Source: Gammaproteobacteria bacterium (GTDB lineage Bacteria > Gemmatimonadota > Gemmatimonadetes > Longimicrobiales > Gaopeijiaceae). Taken from it: a DNA stretch of 64,000 bases. Positions 37,814 through 46,850 of the stretch are shown here, one piece after another (the first letter of the stretch is position 1; each line of letters starts with the position of its first letter). Where the stretch lies: the NCBI GenBank assembly GCA_028819075.1, contig JAPPMM010000037.1:1-64000 (forward strand), given 5' to 3'. Position numbers and translations under genes: made by a program. The notes under the pieces are model-generated. The model did not search any database. It was not told the origin of the DNA and worked only from the letters and a program-made list of their open reading frames with translations.

Positions 37814-39004
37814 ATGAGTGATTCAGGTCGGCGAGCGGCGCCATTCCGATGGCTGCTCGCGGCTACGCTCCTAGTGGTGTGCACGTTTGCGATGGATCCG
37901 TTCGGGCTGGTCGGTCAGCCGGTAGTAGGTCCTCTGGCTCGGTCCGACGTGGCGTCGCACTCGGTACCGATGCCAGCCCAACCACGTGACACGCTCGATG
38001 TTCTGCTGGAGCGGGTTCGGTCGCTTGAGACCGAAGTCGACGCCTTGCGCGCCGCCAGTGACTCTGCGCAGGTCCGCTACGCGGCGCTGGACAGCACTCT
38101 CACGCAAGAACGCCGTCTCTTCGTCGAGGAGCTGGCGGCGTTGCGGCAGAGCCTGATCCCGCTGATGGATTCGGTGGCGGCATACACCGCGGACGCGGTT
38201 CGGGTCGAATTGGCAAACGGGCTTCGCTCTATTCGTTCCGAGTATGTGCGCGGACGCGAAGCGCTGATGGCCCAAGTCGAGGGAACTGAGCGGTCGCTGG
38301 ACGCGCTCGAAGCGCGGCTCGGCTCGTGGGAGCCCGAGGTGCGAGACAGCCTGACTGCAACGGCGGGCAGGATCCAGTTGGAGCGGCAAGAGAGGCAAGC
38401 TGCGGACGGCCGGAGTCGGTTCCTTCTGGCGATTGCGACCGGACTCCTGGTGGTCGGGATTGCGGTGGTGTGGTGGAGTGGGCGGAGGCGGATTGCTGCG
38501 GTCCAACAACGGGTGGCGAGCCCCACAACGGTGGATGAGCGAATTGAGGAGGTCCGGCGAGAGTTGGGGGTGGAGGTCGGGCGCGAAGGTCAGCGGCTTC
38601 TGGAAGAGCAGTTGAAGCCGTTGGAAGGAATCAGCCGAATGTTGGCGAAGATCAGCGACGCGAGCGGGGGTGCCGCACCGGATCACGACTTGGCTCTGGG
38701 CGTCTGCAACGAAGTGAACCGAATCGAGAAGAATCTGGCAGCGATGGACGCGTCCGTGAGGGGCCACCGGCAGCTTTCCGGTTGCGTCCGGCGAGTGAAG
38801 GAGAACCTGCGGGTCCACCGCTACGACATCACGGAACTGCTTGGCAGGGACTACGACGGCGGGATGCACGTCGAGGCGGACTTCGTGGAAGACGAGGACC
38901 TGACACCGGGCCGTCAGGTGATAACGCGCATCAATAGGCCGGAGGTGCGCTACGCGGACAAGATCATTCAGAACGCATCGGTAAAGGTCTCGGTAGGATT
39001 CTAA
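37814..39004 (+). CDS. Membrane protein with GrpE-like C-terminal domain
   Basis: The 396-residue protein has membrane segments at about 13-33 and 202-222 (FLLAIATGLLVVGIAVVWW), separated by a long coiled coil. A cytoplasmic C-terminus at about 290-396 contains a helical part and a beta-wing like that of GrpE (DYDGGMHVEADFVED, then RYADKIIQNASVKVSVGF). GrpE is the nucleotide-exchange factor of Hsp70. The gene lies 12 bases upstream of the Hsp70 gene, and GGAG precedes the ATG. With two membrane spans, the coiled coil would be outside and the GrpE-like part inside. This would be a transmembrane exchange factor, an unusual form. The GrpE assignment rests on fold-level resemblance and context. 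Confidence 0.6.
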   Translation: MSDSGRRAAPFRWLLAATLLVVCTFAMDPFGLVGQPVVGPLARSDVASHSVPMPAQPRDTLDVLLERVRSLETEVDALRAASDSAQVRYAALDSTLTQERRLFVEELAALRQSLIPLMDSVAAYTADAVRVELANGLRSIRSEYVRGREALMAQVEGTERSLDALEARLGSWEPEVRDSLTATAGRIQLERQERQAADGRSRFLLAIATGLLVVGIAVVWWSGRRRIAAVQQRVASPTTVDERIEEVRRELGVEVGREGQRLLEEQLKPLEGISRMLAKISDASGGAAPDHDLALGVCNEVNRIEKNLAAMDASVRGHRQLSGCVRRVKENLRVHRYDITELLGRDYDGGMHVEADFVEDEDLTPGRQVITRINRPEVRYADKIIQNASVKVSVGF

Positions 39005-39016
39005 CCCCAAGGACAA

Positions 39017-41563
39017 ATGGCATCGGATCGAATCGACTACGGCATCGACCTCGGCACCACGAACTCGGTCATCGCGCGAATGGTGCGCGGTGAGCCTACC
39101 GTTGTCAGGAGCAACCGGTACGCCAGCGACACGACTCCCAGCGCGGTGGCCTTTGGACGCAGGGGGAGAATCCGCGTGGGAAAGTTGGCGTACACCCAGT
39201 TGAACAGGGACCGTCTTCACGCGCTGAAACAAGACGACCCGGACTTCCGGAACGTCTTCATCGAGTTCAAGAGAACGATGGGCACCGACCACGTGGACTC
39301 CCCGAGCGTGGACCCATCGATCCCCTTCACCTCTGAAGAGCATTCCGCCGAGATTCTCAAGGAACTCAGGCGTTCCGTTGTGGACGCATCGGTTGATGCG
39401 GCCGTTGTGACCATTCCGGCAGCATTCACGGTGCGACAGCAGCAGGCCACGCAGCGGGCGGCCGAGCTTGCGGGTCTCCGCCAATGCCATCTTCTCCAGG
39501 AACCCGTTGCGGCTGCGATGGCGTTTGGGTTGCAGACGGGCGAGGCGGACGAGAAATGGCTCGTCTTCGACTTCGGCGGCGGCACGTTCGACGCAGCGCT
39601 GGTCCTCGTCGAGGATGGCGTGATCACCGTAAGCGACACTGAAGGGGACAACTACCTCGGAGGCAAAGATCTGGACCGGGCGATCGTCGAACGGATCCTT
39701 CTGGAAGAGGTGGCCCAAGAGCACGACATCCACAGCTACATCGCGGAGGTCCCGGCTCGCAAGGAGTTGCTCCGGGACGCACTCATGACGTGGGCCGAGC
39801 AAGCCAAGAACGCCCTCAGCTCTCAAGAGTCGCATTGGGTAGAGTCCGATCTCAATGACATCACCCTGGCGAACGGAGACCAAATCGAACTCTGGTTCGA
39901 ACTCACGCAGGAACGCCTTCGCCCGGTGGTCGAGCCTCTGTTCCAGCGCGCCATCGACAAGGCGAAGACGCTCCTGAATCGTCATGGGCTTCAAGGTCCC
40001 GATCTTGACGAACTGATCCTCGTGGGCGGACCAACCTATTCGCCGATCCTCCGCGAAATGCTCGCCCATCAGATCCGCGCACCGAATACGTCGGTGGACC
40101 CCATGACGGTTGTAGCGCGCGGAGCTGCACTCTTTGCGAGCACCCGCCCGATCAAGGACCACGGAGCCGACAAGCCTTCGGTGGCCGTCCGTCTCGACCT
40201 GGGCTATGAAGCCACCACCGTCTCACACGACGAATTCGTCACTGTCAAGTGCCGGGATCTGGCCGACCTCCGTCGATTCGGGCAGCTCGAAGTCGAATTC
40301 GAGAGAAAGGAGACCGGGTGGAGCAGCGGCAGGCGGGCACTCGGCGAGGATGGTGCTCTATTCGAAGTCAAGCTAGAGGAGGGGCGGCCAAACGTCTTCG
40401 ATATCGTCGTGACCACGCCTCGCGGGGATCGCGTTGAGACCCACCCGAGTGAAATCACCATCTTGCAGGGTACGAAGGTGGGCGGCTCGCCGCTGACCAA
40501 CAGCTTGGGCGTCGCGGTGGAGGGTGAGGAGTATCTGTTCTTCCACCCCATGAAGGGTGCGGAAAAGGGCATGCCGCTACCGGTCACCGGAAAGCGAACA
40601 GGGCTGGCGACCAAGGAACAGATCAGGCCCGGCGTTTCATCAGATGGCTTGCTGATTCTGGTCTACGAGGGTGGTGTTGATGCGGTGGGAGTACCGGTTG
40701 CGCTCTGTCATCATGTGGAGGACTTCGAACTCACGGGAGATCAGGTGAACCGGGTAATCCCGAAGGGAAGCACGTTCGACTTGACGGTTGTCACTGGAGC
40801 AACCAGCAACGTACCGGAGACAGTGCGCGTCCTGTTCCCGGGACTCGATGACGAGGAATACGGACTCGTCATTCCCAGCAAGGGTTCGGCTGAACAGACC
40901 GGCTGGATCGACATCGAGCTTGCTGAGGCGCAGAAGCGAATCGGACGGATGCGGGTGCGCGGCGAGGTGGACGAAGAGACAATCGACTCGCTTGAAGCGA
41001 AGATTGTCGATGCCGCGGCCGGTGTTCGTCAGGCAGGTAGCGACCGAGGTGATCGGGATCAGGCGGTCGCGCTGCTCAAGGAGGCCCTTCGCGGGCTGTA
41101 CGGTCTCGTCGACGAATGGTCGGAGGCAGATGCCCATTTGGACGAGGCGTGGACGAACCTCACAGGGGCCAAGTCGGCGGGCGGATGCCCCAAGTGCGGG
41201 TCCGTCCTTTCCGATGCGCAGATGAGCGAGCTGGAACAGAAGCTCCGTCAGGTGAAGCAGGCGCACGATGTGTCCCTCGCTCGCCAGCTTGCCCAAGACA
41301 TGGAACACGCTTTCGTCTACCTGATGCGCTGCGAGTGGTCCAAGCAGATCATAAGCTGGGCGCGCGTGAACTTTCACCAAATCCAGTGGAAAGACACTGC
41401 GTCGGCGCGGATGGCTCTAGACGGGGGCCTTCGTGCGATTATGGGTGGGGAGCCCTGCCACGAACTGCTCGAATCTGGGAGGCGCATTCTGGACCTACAG
41501 GAACGAGGACCGGGCGATGGCAGCTCGCCGCAAGGCCCGCAACCCCCGGTCTTGAGCCTCTGA
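39017..41563 (+). CDS. Hsp70-family (DnaK-like) ATPase
   Basis: The 848-residue protein has the Hsp70 nucleotide-binding domain. The phosphate-1 motif is 'YGIDLGTTNSVIARM', the phosphate-2 motif 'VFDFGGGTFDAALV' and the adenosine motif LILVGGPTYSPIL. A diverged substrate-binding region follows at about 400-640, then a C-terminal extension with a single CPKC near residue 725 and long helices. It is longer than housekeeping DnaK (about 640) and its lid region is different, so it is a specialised paralogue. AAGGA precedes the ATG. It is coupled downstream to the kinase-AAA+ gene by a TGATG overlap and preceded by the GrpE-like gene, forming the core of the cargo. Confidence 0.9.
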   Translation: MASDRIDYGIDLGTTNSVIARMVRGEPTVVRSNRYASDTTPSAVAFGRRGRIRVGKLAYTQLNRDRLHALKQDDPDFRNVFIEFKRTMGTDHVDSPSVDPSIPFTSEEHSAEILKELRRSVVDASVDAAVVTIPAAFTVRQQQATQRAAELAGLRQCHLLQEPVAAAMAFGLQTGEADEKWLVFDFGGGTFDAALVLVEDGVITVSDTEGDNYLGGKDLDRAIVERILLEEVAQEHDIHSYIAEVPARKELLRDALMTWAEQAKNALSSQESHWVESDLNDITLANGDQIELWFELTQERLRPVVEPLFQRAIDKAKTLLNRHGLQGPDLDELILVGGPTYSPILREMLAHQIRAPNTSVDPMTVVARGAALFASTRPIKDHGADKPSVAVRLDLGYEATTVSHDEFVTVKCRDLADLRRFGQLEVEFERKETGWSSGRRALGEDGALFEVKLEEGRPNVFDIVVTTPRGDRVETHPSEITILQGTKVGGSPLTNSLGVAVEGEEYLFFHPMKGAEKGMPLPVTGKRTGLATKEQIRPGVSSDGLLILVYEGGVDAVGVPVALCHHVEDFELTGDQVNRVIPKGSTFDLTVVTGATSNVPETVRVLFPGLDDEEYGLVIPSKGSAEQTGWIDIELAEAQKRIGRMRVRGEVDEETIDSLEAKIVDAAAGVRQAGSDRGDRDQAVALLKEALRGLYGLVDEWSEADAHLDEAWTNLTGAKSAGGCPKCGSVLSDAQMSELEQKLRQVKQAHDVSLARQLAQDMEHAFVYLMRCEWSKQIISWARVNFHQIQWKDTASARMALDGGLRAIMGGEPCHELLESGRRILDLQERGPGDGSSPQGPQPPVLSL

Positions 41564-43347
41564 TGACCATCCGAACACGGACTCATCCCATCCCCGGATG
41601 GCGCGTCGTCGGTTCCGTCAAGCAGGCGGCAAATGCCGACACCTACCGGGTTGCGGACGACCGGGGCAACCGAGCCTTCCTGAAGGTGTTCCATCCGGAT
41701 CGCATCCCGGAACACCGTATCGGCACTGGAGGCAAGCTCCTCGAAGTCATGATCTTGGAATCTCTGCACCACGCCCGCGTACCGTCGGTCATCGAGTCGG
41801 GCGTGCTGGAAGGGGACAAGCGCCCGTATCTGCTGACCGAACTCATTCCGGGCGAGACTTTGGACCATCGACTCCAGCGCGAATTCGCACTCCGCACGGC
41901 TCCAGCCAAACTTCTCCTGGAGGCCCTACTGCGCGTTGTCGCCTACCTGCACGGACTTGACGATCCAGTAGTCCACAACGAGTTAGTCCCCTCGAACGTT
42001 GTACTGGACGGCCGCGACGAACGACCCTTCGTCATCGACTTCGGTCACGCCAGACGGATTAGCGACGGCAATCCTCCGCACCCGTCGGCCATCGATCCGT
42101 ATTACCTCCCCAACGAGTGCTATGAGGGTGGCGTATCCACACCCGCGAGCGATGTCTTCGCCCTCGGGGCCATCTACTTCCGCACCCTCTTCGGGATGCC
42201 TCCTTGGGACCTGCGCACGACCGAACCCGTCCGAGGCGACCTTCGCGAAGCACTCCAGAATGCACGGTCGAAGCCCTTGGCGGTTCCAGCGCGCACACTC
42301 GGCGGCGAGATCGACCCCCACACCTTGGCCGCAATCAAGAAGGCGTTGAGTCTTCGCCCCGAAGACCGGTTCCGCGATGCGGGGGCATTCCTCGCCGAGC
42401 TTACCCGCGAGTCGGCGTCAGATCGCCCCGCCGTTGGTGGTCAACCCACCGGTCGAACAGATACCACTGGTCCAGCCCGCTCCCTTCAGCTGGAACCCCT
42501 GAGACCTGTCGCTCCGCTACACCTCGGTTTCGCTGCGGTCGGCGGAATGGCCGAGATGAAGCGCACACTGACGGAAGAAGTCATCGGCCCGCTCCGCGAC
42601 CCTGCTCGGTACACCAAGCTCGGCCTTGGCATCCCTAACGGACTCCTGCTCTATGGCCCCCCCGGGTGCGGCAAGACATTCCTTGCGGAGCGATTCGGAG
42701 AGGAACTCGGGTACGCGTTCCGCAAGGTCACGCCCGCCGACGTGGCAAGCATCTACATCCATGGCACGCAGGAGAGGATCGCCAGTCTGTTCGACCGGGC
42801 CCGGAAGGACGCGCCCTGCGTACTTTTCCTTGACGAGGTCGACGCGATGATCCCGTCTCGTGAGCAATCGATCCACCATGGATACGCTAGCGAGGTCAAC
42901 GAGTGGTTGGCGCAGATGGACGAGTGCGGCAGAACCGGGGTTTTCGTACTCGCGGCCAGCAACCAGCCCGACCGCATTGACGCCGCCATCCGGCGCTCTG
43001 GACGGTTCGACAAGATTGCCTATGTCGGCCCCCCGGACCAAGACGCGCGCGCGGCGATCTTCGCGATCCACCTGAATGGACGTCCCTTGGACCCGGCCGT
43101 CGATTACGACGAACTCGCCCGTCTCACCAAAGGGCGGGTCGGGAGCGACATCAAGTTCCTGGCGGACGAGGCCGCTCGCGAAGTGTTGAGGACCGGAGAC
43201 GACGAGATCCACATGGAGCACCTCCGGAGCGCGATTCGGCGAAACGGGCCATCTGTCGGGGAGGAAGACTTGGCTCGGTACGAGCGGATGCACCGCAAGT
43301 TCGAGAGGGGGCGAGCGGGGGAGAAGCCAAAACGAATCGGGTTTTGA
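41563..43347 (+). CDS. Protein kinase-like domain fused to a FtsH/p97-type AAA+ ATPase
   Basis: The 594-residue protein starts at an ATG overlapping the Hsp70 stop. Residues 1-285 are a Ser/Thr kinase fold: beta-3 Lys in AFLKVFHP, catalytic loop HNELVPSN in place of HRDLKPxN, and DFG intact in VIDFGHAR. The catalytic Asp is thus Glu and the following Lys is Val, so activity may be weak or lost. Residues 330-590 are an AAA+ module with Walker A G365PPGCGKT, Walker B FLDEVD (D424, E425) and an arginine-rich sensor/RRSGRFD region like FtsH or Cdc48. It may act as an unfoldase or remodeller gated by the kinase-like domain. Confidence 0.85.
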   Translation: MTIRTRTHPIPGWRVVGSVKQAANADTYRVADDRGNRAFLKVFHPDRIPEHRIGTGGKLLEVMILESLHHARVPSVIESGVLEGDKRPYLLTELIPGETLDHRLQREFALRTAPAKLLLEALLRVVAYLHGLDDPVVHNELVPSNVVLDGRDERPFVIDFGHARRISDGNPPHPSAIDPYYLPNECYEGGVSTPASDVFALGAIYFRTLFGMPPWDLRTTEPVRGDLREALQNARSKPLAVPARTLGGEIDPHTLAAIKKALSLRPEDRFRDAGAFLAELTRESASDRPAVGGQPTGRTDTTGPARSLQLEPLRPVAPLHLGFAAVGGMAEMKRTLTEEVIGPLRDPARYTKLGLGIPNGLLLYGPPGCGKTFLAERFGEELGYAFRKVTPADVASIYIHGTQERIASLFDRARKDAPCVLFLDEVDAMIPSREQSIHHGYASEVNEWLAQMDECGRTGVFVLAASNQPDRIDAAIRRSGRFDKIAYVGPPDQDARAAIFAIHLNGRPLDPAVDYDELARLTKGRVGSDIKFLADEAAREVLRTGDDEIHMEHLRSAIRRNGPSVGEEDLARYERMHRKFERGRAGEKPKRIGF

Positions 43348-43364
43348 CTGGAGGTTCTACAGCG

Positions 43365-43862
43365 ATGAGCGCCCACCCCTTGCTTGCCTACTACCTGCGA
43401 GTCGCCTACGGCTGCATGGCCTGCGACGGCGACATCGATCCGTCCGAGGTCTCCTGCCTGCGTTCCATCGCGGTTCAAATGGGCCAACCTGTCGCCGAAG
43501 TGGACGCGACGCTCGCATCTATCCGCGAGGAGTTCTCCAAAGACCCTCGTGGCATGGTGGAACAGGCGTGGAACCGACTCCAGGCCACAGGGCTGCAGCA
43601 CGGCGACGCCCTCCTGCTTCTCGACATGCTGGTCCAGTTGGTCGAAGCCGACGGAGAGATTCGTCCCAACGAGACCCAGTTCGTCCGCGACTTGGTACAC
43701 GCGCTCGCGCTCGACCTGGCGAAGCTCCGTCAGGAGCATCCTGAGTGGCGTCCCTATCTCGCCGAAGTACTTCGCCCCGGCCCCGATCCGAGCTGGGCAA
43801 AGGCCCTGGCCGATGACTTCGGCGAATTGCCCGAGATCACTTTGGAGAAGCCGTCCAAGTGA
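43365..43862 (+). CDS. TerB-like protein
   Basis: The 165-residue alpha-helical protein shows the two-repeat TerB pattern of acidic 'DGDIDPSE' and 'DGEIRPNE' motifs after helices (CMACDGDIDPSEVSCLRS, QLVEADGEIRPNETQFV). TerB domains are linked to tellurite resistance gene clusters, membrane complexes and phage defence. GGAGG precedes the ATG at 43365. The stop overlaps the next gene's GTG start by four bases, so the product is made with the J-like membrane protein. Confidence 0.78.
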   Translation: MSAHPLLAYYLRVAYGCMACDGDIDPSEVSCLRSIAVQMGQPVAEVDATLASIREEFSKDPRGMVEQAWNRLQATGLQHGDALLLLDMLVQLVEADGEIRPNETQFVRDLVHALALDLAKLRQEHPEWRPYLAEVLRPGPDPSWAKALADDFGELPEITLEKPSK

Positions 43863-45844
43863 TCCTCGACAACCCGTTTCACGTCCTCGGCCTGTTGGCC
43901 GACTGTGGCGCCCGCGAGAAGGCACGGCGGGAAGCCCGGACCAAGGCGTATCTGACGATTGGGCAGCCGCTAGTCTTTCAGGACGACCTCTATTTTCAGG
44001 GTTGCCGACGTAATCAGGCCACCGTCGAGCGGGCGCTGTCGCAGTTGAATGATGCGCGAGACCGCATCGGGTACGGTCTGTTTTGGTTTACCGAAGGCGG
44101 TGTCCTCGACGGCCATGCATTGCCGAAACTCAGGCAGGGCAATCTGCAAGGCGCGCTCGCCGCATGGCAACGCATTGAAGACCGTCTCCCGACCCGCAAT
44201 TACGCTTCCTGCCTGAACAACCTCGGGACACTGTACCTCCTGATGGCCCTGAGCGGACCTGGGTCCGGCGAGCGCTGGCCGCACGCCTCGAAGGAACGTG
44301 TCGCGTATCTTGAACGCGGGATGCGGCTAAAGGCGCGCCTGGTTGGAATGCTCGGCGAACCGGAGTTGGCGGATTTCTGCCGCACCTTCAGCGACGGCCT
44401 TGTAGTCCGTGACTCGCAAGCGATTGTCACGGCTTTCGGGCGGTCCTTTTTCGAGACGATTGCCGAGGCCGAGAAGTATGGGATTGAGGTTGGCGCGGCG
44501 GCGATCGTTCAGATCCTGGAGTCCGGTGGTCCTCGAACGGCCGAGTTGACGGAAAAGCTGGTGTTGGAAGGCCGGGAGGCCGTCCAACGTGCGATCAATA
44601 CCTGTGCCACGGCGTACGAACACGACCCGTCACAGGCTGCGGCAGCCGCTGAGCAACTGATGGCCGTGACTCACGATAAGCTCCCGGAGTTCGCTGCGCT
44701 GGTTTCCAAGACCGACATCAGGTATACGTCGATCGCCGACCAGACTGCGGCGGCGATTCTGGACGCGGATGTCACTTACTTCAACTGGCGCTCCAAGACT
44801 GGGGAAATGTCGCAGGATGCGCTCAAGGCGTCGCTGCTATTGGCTGAGTACGCCGCCGAAATCGCCTGCGGAGCTGCGCTTCGACAACGGGCGCGGGAAA
44901 ACGTCGAAACTACTAGGCGCTTCGTCACTGAGCGCGAGCAGGTGGAGGCGATGTCGGGCGTCCGAGAAGGGATGGGAAGGTGGCTTGAGCGTGCCAACGA
45001 GATGGCGCGGAAGAAGCCCATCCCCCGCCACCGAATAGCATTTGCGGAAATTGCCCTCAAGAGATCCGCTGGAGTGCCAACGTCCGCGCTCGACTTGATG
45101 GAGGCGGTGCGGCTTCAGGGCATCAAGGCGTTTGGACCGAGCTTCCCACGAAGCGAAGAGATGGTCGGTCTAGGTTCGCTGGTTTGTCAGGTCCTGATGG
45201 GTTGTGTGATATCAGCCCACAACGACTCTTCCCAGCAATCGGAGAGAATCAGCGCAGCACGGATCCTTCAGGGCCTCCCGACACACTTCCAAGCCGTTTC
45301 CGGACCCTCGAACCGATCAGCCAATGCCCGTGTCCGCCACTACGTTGCCGACAGTGATGGTGCCGTCCACCCATCCCAGTTCCTCGTAAGTGACGAGTGC
45401 TTCCGGCGCCTGATGGAAAACGTCCAACTCAGCAGGACGACTGCCATTGCCACCTCCACTGCGAGTACTGCGAGCGGATCGGGACGCGGGTGTGCCCTGA
45501 CAGCGCTCGGCGGGATAGTCACCTTGGTTGTCCTTTCTCTGGCCGTCGATGCGGGCAGCGGACCCTCAGCTAGTAGCCCAGGTGCTGCGGCCGGGACCAG
45601 TCCTTTGGACTTCCGGGTCCCACCGGTCGCGGAAGGACGCGTGCTTTCCATGCCCGAACTACGGTGGTGCGTACGGGAGGATCGGCGAATCGAGCGCGAG
45701 CGTCTCGTGCCCGCGACCTCTCAGGCGGATGTCGACCGTTTCAACAGCCGCGTGGACAACTACAATTCGCGCTGTAGCAACTTTCGCTATCGCCCGGGGG
45801 ACCTGGAACGGGCGAGACGGGAAGTCGGAGCCGGTAGCCGGTAG
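43859..45844 (+). CDS. Membrane protein with degenerate J-like N-terminus and shared two-Cys C-terminal domain
   Basis: The 661-residue protein starts at a GTG overlapping the TerB-like stop. Residues 1-60 begin NPFHVLGLLADCGAREKARR, resembling the first helices of a J domain (compare [19 protein letters not shown]) but lacking HPD. A long helical, TPR-like middle follows. One membrane helix lies at about 540-560 (ALGGIVTLVVLSLAV) and the C-terminal domain (LSMPELRWCVREDRRIE, C604 and C639) matches the element's J-domain protein. It looks like a partner or decoy J-type protein that binds the chaperone without stimulating its ATPase. The function is inferred. Confidence 0.7.
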   Translation: MILDNPFHVLGLLADCGAREKARREARTKAYLTIGQPLVFQDDLYFQGCRRNQATVERALSQLNDARDRIGYGLFWFTEGGVLDGHALPKLRQGNLQGALAAWQRIEDRLPTRNYASCLNNLGTLYLLMALSGPGSGERWPHASKERVAYLERGMRLKARLVGMLGEPELADFCRTFSDGLVVRDSQAIVTAFGRSFFETIAEAEKYGIEVGAAAIVQILESGGPRTAELTEKLVLEGREAVQRAINTCATAYEHDPSQAAAAAEQLMAVTHDKLPEFAALVSKTDIRYTSIADQTAAAILDADVTYFNWRSKTGEMSQDALKASLLLAEYAAEIACGAALRQRARENVETTRRFVTEREQVEAMSGVREGMGRWLERANEMARKKPIPRHRIAFAEIALKRSAGVPTSALDLMEAVRLQGIKAFGPSFPRSEEMVGLGSLVCQVLMGCVISAHNDSSQQSERISAARILQGLPTHFQAVSGPSNRSANARVRHYVADSDGAVHPSQFLVSDECFRRLMENVQLSRTTAIATSTASTASGSGRGCALTALGGIVTLVVLSLAVDAGSGPSASSPGAAAGTSPLDFRVPPVAEGRVLSMPELRWCVREDRRIERERLVPATSQADVDRFNSRVDNYNSRCSNFRYRPGDLERARREVGAGSR

Positions 45845-45854
45845 AACCGATGTG

Positions 45855-45959
45855 ATGGTACGAAGGGGACCTCTCCCTCTGATCGAGAACGATTGGCCGT
45901 CGGCAATCATCGAGGAGTTCCACGGGCTGTTCGGTGAAGTCGATGTGCGCAGCCGCTGA
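45855..45959 (+). CDS. Possible short peptide (34 residues)
   Basis: A short frame directly after the J-like gene (MVRRGPLPLIENDW, ending FGEVDVRSR). It has good local codon use but no ribosome binding site and is short. It may be a vestige of a longer gene. Confidence 0.3.
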   Translation: MVRRGPLPLIENDWPSAIIEEFHGLFGEVDVRSR

Positions 45960-46850
45960 GGACCGTGGACTGACAGACACGGCATTCCGGCTCGCATTCG
46001 GAGTGACGGAATGACTAGCGAGGCGGATTCCCGAGAACTTGCGGGGGTGTTTTTCCGTGCCGCTGGCGGCGGTGTCCGCAGGGGTTGAGACCTCTTGGCA
46101 CAACCTGGAACGTTCTGGAACAGTAGGTAATTTCCGGCGGGTTGACTTGCTGGCGAGCGGTTCTCCAGCGTTCGGGCATGGAGACGCCGAAGCACCAGTT
46201 CGACACGCGGGGACACCTCCGCACCGTCTTCCACGGCATTCGCGGTGAAGCTCCCGATCCGAACCGTGTGGACGGTTCGGCCCCCGGAGGCTCTCGACAT
46301 GGGCAAGGATCGGCCTCCGCTGCCTTCGGCTCCGGGGCTGGATTGAAACCCACGGCGGATGAGACTCGTAAGATGCCGCCCTTCGGGTCACTGGAGGGTG
46401 AAGGGCGGCACGACCAAGCATCGAGGCGAAGAACCGGAGGAGTCGCAAGTAGTCAGGTTGATCCACCCCAAGGCGGAACCGGTGCCGGTGCCCAGCGCCA
46501 TGGGCGCTGGCGAGATCGTTCGCCGCTCCGGATTCCGGAGTGCATGGACGGCTCGGCACCGTCGGCCTTCGTCCGACCGCCAGCCGCGCCTCGCGAGGTG
46601 CGTCTGAACGGGTTTCCCGAAGCCCTCGCGGAGGTGCTCCGGCACCGCGTCGGCGACCGCGGTCACCGGGTTCCAGACCCGGCGCCCACGGGGGTGTTTG
46701 GCGCGGCTAAGGCCGGGAAGCCAGCATACCCCGGGTATAACCCGGGGGCTGGCGAGGGACTCCGCCCCTTCGATCCCCAACAGACCCGCGCTCCGGTGGA
46801 TTGCGCGGGCGGGGGCGTCGCCCCCCTTCCCCCCGTGACGGCGCAGCCCG
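45960..46850. other. Non-coding region ahead of the mobilization genes
   Basis: About 900 bases with open frames on both strands but no domain, no sensible start and no agreement between frames. It contains a GC-rich stem followed by a T-run near 46046-46069 that could end the cargo transcript, and the strong hairpin at 46720-46753. This is where an origin of transfer is expected in mobilizable elements of this type. Confidence 0.5.
46720..46753. other. Putative origin of transfer hairpin
   Basis: An inverted repeat with arms GCCAGC-ATA-CCCCGGG and CCCGGGG-GCTGGC around a TATAA loop, 97 bases before mobC. Relaxase recognition sites in MOBP/ColE1-like systems are inverted repeats just upstream of mobC. 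The nick site itself cannot be named from sequence. Confidence 0.5.

Noticed and set aside
41116-41562. N-terminal extension of the kinase-AAA+ protein
   Set aside because: The extra codons overlap the Hsp70 gene out of frame and carry no domain; the ATG at 41563 couples to the Hsp70 stop and begins the kinase fold.
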